Part shown: positions 45,650 to 49,223 of the stretch, in pieces | How positions within the stretch are numbered: position 1 is the stretch's first letter | Layout: every line of letters starts with the position of its first letter | DNA from: an uncultured Thiothrix sp. | GTDB lineage: Bacteria; Pseudomonadota; Gammaproteobacteria; Poriferisulfidales; GCA-002705445 | Assembly: GCA_902595225.1 (NCBI GenBank) | Contig: CACJPG010000007.1 | Coordinates: forward strand, 1 to 49,223 | Length of the DNA: 49,223 nucleotides | Reading direction: 5' to 3' | The notes under the pieces: generated by a model | Told to the model about the DNA's origin: nothing | Seen by the model: the letters and a program-made list of their open reading frames with translations, nothing else | The model's database searches: none | Program-made: the position numbers and the translations under genes

Positions 45650-46349
45650 ATTTAATAACGTTTTTAAAATATCTAAAACCATAAGGATACTAACAACCAC
45701 GAAAAAATTTGGTAATAAAGATAACTTTAATCTTTCCTATGATCAAGAGCAGCCTGCAGGTGTGAAAGAAAATTTACAGTATTTATGTAAAAATTTCTTA
45801 CCAGCTTATCCTTATTTTGTAAAACAAGTTCATGGAAATAAAATATCAAATGTAGATATAAAAAACTATTCTTATGTAGCTGATGGAATAATAACAAGAG
45901 AGAAAAATAAAGTTATCGCAATAAAAACTGCTGACTGCATTCCAATAGTTATTTATAGTACTTGCAGCAGTATAGTATGTATATTACACGCTGGAAGAAA
46001 AGGTATTGAATATAATATTATTAAAAATGCATTTAAGATATTAGGTAATTTTGGATTTACATATGGAGCTTGGATTGGTCCATGTATTTCAAAAAATAAT
46101 TATATAGTCGGACAGGATGTTAAGAATACTTTTATCAATATAGACAAAAGATTTTCAAAATATTTTTTAAAAAAAAATGACAAATACTATATGGATATTA
46201 CTGGAATAGCAAAATTACAATTAAATGATTGTAATATTTCAAATATATCTTTAGCTGGACTATGTACTTTTGAAAACAGTGATTTATTTTATTCATATAG
46301 AAGAGGCTTAGATAAGGGAAGGTTTGGTACCTTTTGCTGGATAGAGTAA
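45642..46349 (+). CDS. pgeF: PgeF/YfiH multicopper-like peptidoglycan editing factor (polyphenol oxidase family)
   Basis: A 235-residue member of the YfiH/LACC1 family. The metal-binding Cys/His set is seen in 'TADCIPIVIYS', 'HAGRKGI' and 'GPCISKNNYIVGQDV'. The family is credited with removing wrongly incorporated residues from peptidoglycan precursors and with purine nucleoside phosphorylase-type activity. rluD-pgeF is a conserved pair. The start is GTG inside rluD. A strong hairpin lies just after the stop. Confidence 0.92.
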   Translation: MSKFNNVFKISKTIRILTTTKKFGNKDNFNLSYDQEQPAGVKENLQYLCKNFLPAYPYFVKQVHGNKISNVDIKNYSYVADGIITREKNKVIAIKTADCIPIVIYSTCSSIVCILHAGRKGIEYNIIKNAFKILGNFGFTYGAWIGPCISKNNYIVGQDVKNTFINIDKRFSKYFLKKNDKYYMDITGIAKLQLNDCNISNISLAGLCTFENSDLFYSYRRGLDKGRFGTFCWIE

Positions 46350-46352
46350 AAA

Positions 46353-46378
46353 AAAGGCGGTAAATACATACCGCCTTT
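46353..46378 (-). terminator. Rho-independent terminator of the substrate-binding protein gene, possibly bidirectional
   Basis: AAAGGCGGTA (46353-46362) and TACCGCCTTT (46369-46378) form a perfect 10-bp GC-containing stem with a 6-nt loop. On the minus strand the stem runs directly into eight U, a strong terminator 20 nt after the binding-protein gene. On the plus strand only three U follow, so it is weaker for pgeF. Confidence 0.9.
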
Positions 46379-46398
46379 AATCTAAAAAACTTTAAAGA

Positions 46399-47751
46399 TT
46401 ATAAGTCGAAGTTATCTCTGTCATCTTCGTTGTTACAATCACGTTTCTTAATACCATTATCCGCAGCGTACTTTTCAGCACCTTCGTCAATAATAGCTTG
46501 TGATAATGCTACGTCACCTTCAATCCAGTCACTAGCAACAGACCATTGACGTTTCCCGCTAGACCATTGTTGGAATTTAGCAAGATGTCCACCCACGTGG
46601 TCTAGACATGTGATGTTGATTTCAGGAACAAGTCCAGTTGCACCAAGTGCATCTAGATCAGACTTGTTTAAACGTAAGTTCTCAAAACCCCAACGTACTT
46701 GCGCACTGTTGACTTTTGGTCCAAAACGTTCTTGAGCTGTTTTTAAAGCTTCAGTATGGAATACTCCAGCTAATACACCTAGGTTCCAGTATACAGAACC
46801 AATACGGCTTTTATCAGCTAGGTCACCTTTACCAGCTTTGTAAACTGTGTCAACGATATCATCGATAACTTTAGCAACTCTTCCAGCTGGATGAGTTGTA
46901 ATAGCGTAATATCCGTCAGCAGCGTCACCAGCAGGAATAACGTCACCATCTGAGTTACTCCAGATGTTTCCGATTAAGTTTCCAACTGAGAAACCAGTTC
47001 TTACAGCTGTTTGCATAGCTACAGGGTTCATTACCCCCCATCCTCTTAATAGAACATAATCAGGTTTCATCTTACGAATTTTTAACCATTGTGATTGTTG
47101 TTCATTACCAGGATGTGGAACTTCGATAGCTGTATGTTCACAACCATGCTTTTTACACATCATGTCCATAAACATAATAGCTTCACGACCATATGGTGAA
47201 CCGTGGAATAACATAGCGATTTTTTTGCCTTTCAACTTAGCTCTATCTCCTTCAAGTACATCACCGATGAAGTGCATCATAATTGAGTGCTCATCATATG
47301 TGTTAATACCAGGCATAAAGTAGTAAGGGAAAACGTCACCACGTTGTCCAGCTGTTTTTCCATGGTTTACAGCAATGATTGGCATTTTGTCTTTACGACC
47401 TGTTTCAATCAAAGCAGTAGAGATACCCACACTTAATGGGTCAAAGAAAACAGCTCCACCTTCTTTATCTTTTAAACGTTTATAGCATTCAACGCCACGT
47501 TCTACAGAATATTCTGTTTCACACTCTGACCAAACTAACTTCATTCCATTAACACCACCATCACGCATGTTTAATAGATTGTAGTAGTCTAAGATTCCAC
47601 CAAAGTAACCTGTACCACCAACAGCATAAGGGCCTACACGGTAACTTGGGATTGGAACATAAAGTGTATCATCAGCAGCCTGAACTACAGGTGCTGTGAA
47701 AGACATTGAAGCTAAAAGCGCTATACTAGTAATTATTGCTTTTATTTTCAT
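46399..47751 (-). CDS. Periplasmic substrate-binding protein, branched-chain amino acid/amide/urea ABC type
   Basis: A 450-residue secreted binding protein of the Peripla_BP_6 (LivJ-like) family. It has a clear signal peptide cut after 'PVVQA' (about residue 25). The first half has 'GGTGYFGGILDYYNLLNMRDGG' in pattern and an inter-lobe region 'AMLFHGSPYGREAIMFM'. The C-terminus is acidic. No permease or ATPase gene is in the window, so it stands alone. Its base composition is visibly richer in G+C than its neighbours and its codons favour GCT, GGT and AAC, which suggests very high expression or different ancestry. It has a long structured leader and its own promoter and terminator. The substrate is unknown. 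Confidence 0.85.
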   Translation of the reverse strand: MKIKAIITSIALLASMSFTAPVVQAADDTLYVPIPSYRVGPYAVGGTGYFGGILDYYNLLNMRDGGVNGMKLVWSECETEYSVERGVECYKRLKDKEGGAVFFDPLSVGISTALIETGRKDKMPIIAVNHGKTAGQRGDVFPYYFMPGINTYDEHSIMMHFIGDVLEGDRAKLKGKKIAMLFHGSPYGREAIMFMDMMCKKHGCEHTAIEVPHPGNEQQSQWLKIRKMKPDYVLLRGWGVMNPVAMQTAVRTGFSVGNLIGNIWSNSDGDVIPAGDAADGYYAITTHPAGRVAKVIDDIVDTVYKAGKGDLADKSRIGSVYWNLGVLAGVFHTEALKTAQERFGPKVNSAQVRWGFENLRLNKSDLDALGATGLVPEINITCLDHVGGHLAKFQQWSSGKRQWSVASDWIEGDVALSQAIIDEGAEKYAADNGIKKRDCNNEDDRDNFDL

Positions 47752-47919
47752 TTGTACTCCTCCTTAAGAGGTTCATGTTGCAGTTAACTGCAGAATGAAC
47801 AATTTTTATTATTGTTTTCATCCTACTTACTAAAACTCAGGCCTATTTCAAAACGCAGAAATTTATCTGATCCTCCTGATTTTACCTGAGTCCCAACCAG
47901 TCATTAGACTAGTAGGGAA
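47752..47919 (-). other. Structured 5' leader of the substrate-binding protein mRNA, candidate regulatory RNA
   Basis: About 168 nt between the predicted transcription start and the ATG. Reading the minus strand: a hairpin at 47920-47890 (7 bp plus 4 bp around UAAU); a long-range pairing of ACUCAGG (47891-47885) with CCUGAGU (47841-47835) enclosing a small CAGA/UCUG hairpin; a hairpin at 47800-47771 with GUUCAU/AUGAAC arms and the 14-nt palindrome TGCAGTTAACTGCA (47779-47792); and CCUC-UUAAG-GAGG (47771-47759) that covers the Shine-Dalgarno AAGGAGG. The layout looks like a cis-regulatory RNA controlling translation. I do not recognise it as a known riboswitch class. Confidence 0.5.
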
Positions 47920-47925
47920 CTTTCT

Positions 47926-47953
47926 AATTTACTAGAAATATAGGGTTGGTCAA
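47926..47953 (-). promoter_or_regulatory. Candidate sigma-70 promoter of the substrate-binding protein gene
   Basis: On the minus strand TTGACC (47953-47948) is followed by a 16-nt spacer and TAAATT (47931-47926). The -35 matches 5 of 6 consensus bases and the -10 matches 4 of 6. It lies in the gap after proS, so the gene has its own promoter. The rest of the 47954-48019 gap is AT-rich with nothing recognised. Confidence 0.55.
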
Positions 47954-48019
47954 GTGTTATATGAATATTTAAGTATTTGATTATATAATGATATTAGTAG
48001 AATATGTTATTTATATACC

Positions 48020-49222
48020 TTATTGATTTTTCTTTAGTAATGCATCTTTTATCATATTAATCGTATCTTTTGAGACTTGTACAGAGTCTGATTTTTCATG
48101 AATTGTAAAGGTTTTTGACGAAATTCTCTCTTTTAACTCCAAAGAACCGTTTTCAAGATATTGATTTCCTATAATTATCTTGAATGGTACTCCAATTAAA
48201 TCACTATCTGAAAACATTATTCCAGGACTAATATCTCTGTCATCCAACAAAACGTCAAAGTTTAATTTGATAAGTTCTTTATATATGTTGTTAGCATACT
48301 CTCGTATTTTTTCGTTTTTTAAGTAGCCAATAGGAATTAATACAATATCAAAAGGTGAAATACTTTTAGGCCAAATAATTCCATTTTTATCGTTAGATTG
48401 TTCTATTGCAGCCGCAGCAATTCTAGAAACTCCAATTCCATAACAACCCATTGTCATTGTAATGTTTTCATTATTTTTATTCGAAATCATTGCATTCATT
48501 GACTTTGAATAACTTGTGCCAAGCTTAAAAATATGCCCAACCTCAATTCCTCTTTTTATTTGCACTTTACCTGAACCATCTGGTGAAACATCACCCTCAT
48601 TAGGTGGTTCTGAAAATAATTCTGCGTTAATTGCATAGTCAGATTTATCAGAGAAAATTAATTCATCTTCACCGTTTTCTGCGATCACATGAAATTCATG
48701 AGATTCGCTTCCACCAATTTGTCCATTGTCTGCAACGACAACTTTATATTCAAACCCAATATTCTCAAAAATTTTTTTATAAGCATTAAACATAATATCG
48801 TAGGTTTGATTTAAACAGGTGTCATTCTCATGAAATGAATACGCGTCTTTCATGAGAAATTCTCTTGCTCTCATTACACCAAATCTCGGTCTTATTTCAT
48901 CTCTAAATTTTGTTTGAATTTGATAATAAATTATAGGCAATTGTTTATAGCTTTTAACTCCATTACGAACAATGTCAGTAATTATTTCTTCATGAGTGGG
49001 GCCAAAACAGAAATCTCTATCATGCCTATCAGAAATTCTCAGTAATTCTGGACCATACTTATCCCATCTTCCCGATTCTTTCCAAAGTTCAGCGGGCTGA
49101 ATAGCAGGCATAAGAATTTCTAATGCTCCAACTCGCTTCATTTCCTTTCTTATAATGTTTTCAATTCTTTTTAGAATTTTCAATCCCAATGGCATCCAAG
49201 TATAAAGTCCAGACGCTAATTT
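48020..49222 (-). CDS. proS: Prolyl-tRNA synthetase, lacking the INS editing domain (5' end beyond window)
   Basis: Charges tRNA-Pro with proline. The frame is open to the right edge ('[15 protein letters not shown]' spans it), so the first few dozen residues are missing and the ATG at 49195 is internal. Class II motifs are visible: motif 2 region '[26 protein letters not shown]' in pattern, and motif 3 '[21 protein letters not shown]'. The anticodon-binding domain follows ('[18 protein letters not shown]'). Between '[14 protein letters not shown]' and '[23 protein letters not shown]' (in pattern) only a few residues remain, where standard bacterial ProRS has an insertion domain of about 180 residues that edits Ala-tRNA-Pro. 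Confidence 0.95.
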   Translation of the reverse strand, partial: KLASGLYTWMPLGLKILKRIENIIRKEMKRVGALEILMPAIQPAELWKESGRWDKYGPELLRISDRHDRDFCFGPTHEEIITDIVRNGVKSYKQLPIIYYQIQTKFRDEIRPRFGVMRAREFLMKDAYSFHENDTCLNQTYDIMFNAYKKIFENIGFEYKVVVADNGQIGGSESHEFHVIAENGEDELIFSDKSDYAINAELFSEPPNEGDVSPDGSGKVQIKRGIEVGHIFKLGTSYSKSMNAMISNKNNENITMTMGCYGIGVSRIAAAAIEQSNDKNGIIWPKSISPFDIVLIPIGYLKNEKIREYANNIYKELIKLNFDVLLDDRDISPGIMFSDSDLIGVPFKIIIGNQYLENGSLELKERISSKTFTIHEKSDSVQVSKDTINMIKDALLKKNQ

Positions 49223-49223
49223 T

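Noticed and set aside
47835-47891. Glycine riboswitch in the leader of the binding protein, suggested by CUCAGGUAAAA
   Set aside because: The other conserved half of the glycine aptamer is not found, and the pairing seen is different; the similarity is too short to call the class.

Overview
The window is about 49 kb of very AT-rich, tightly packed bacterial chromosome. It carries 39 protein genes, one RNA gene (RNase P RNA) and no tRNA, rRNA, IS element or CRISPR array that I can see. Several gene sets point to a gammaproteobacterium: LpoA next to rsmI, ZapD next to coaE, petABC followed by sspA, bamD divergent from rluD-pgeF, mlaC followed by murA, and lpxC-dciA-M23-secA. The low GC, 1-8 nt gene overlaps, overlapping convergent stop codons and lost domains suggest a streamlined, perhaps marine or host-associated, lineage. 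That lineage placement is inference, and I cannot name a genus.

Layout. (1) 1-8256, + strand: an RND/MMPL-type exporter cut by the left edge, an MlaC-like protein, murA, hisG, an aroG-type DAHP synthase, hisD and hisC. (2) 8357-12100, + strand: Rieske protein, cytochrome b and cytochrome c1 of the bc1 complex, then sspA. (3) 12097-14755, - strand: a GlcD-like FAD-linked oxidase and a short LpoA. (4) 14750-15980, + strand: rsmI and rnpB. (5) 16133-33699, + strand: the division and cell-wall (dcw) cluster mraZ, rsmH, ftsL, ftsI, ftsZ, a tiny entericidin-like lipoprotein, murE, murF, mraY, murD, ftsW, murG, murC, murB, ddl, ftsQ and ftsA. ftsZ has left its usual place after ftsA and sits after ftsI. 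(6) 33746-41720: lpxC, dciA (-), an M23 peptidase, secA, argJ, a stand-alone ThiE-like domain, then zapD and coaE (-). (7) 41797-46349: nadE, bamD (-), rluD and pgeF. (8) 46353-49222, - strand: an isolated ABC-type substrate-binding protein with a structured leader, and proS, cut by the right edge.

Functionally this is mostly core biology: peptidoglycan precursor synthesis and septation (murA, the dcw cluster, lpoA, M23 peptidase, zapD), envelope maintenance (mlaC, lpxC, bamD, secA), histidine and aromatic amino-acid synthesis, and quinol oxidation.

The surprises lie inside these ordinary genes. Cytochrome b carries an N-terminal segment that looks like the DNA-binding arm domain of a tyrosine recombinase, and the 220-bp region just upstream holds ACAC-rich repeats and hairpins. 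Prolyl-tRNA synthetase lacks its editing insertion domain. BamD has a long acidic tail. SecA lacks its zinc finger. A ThiE-like domain stands alone where a MutT-ThiE fusion is usual. No defence system or complete mobile element is visible.
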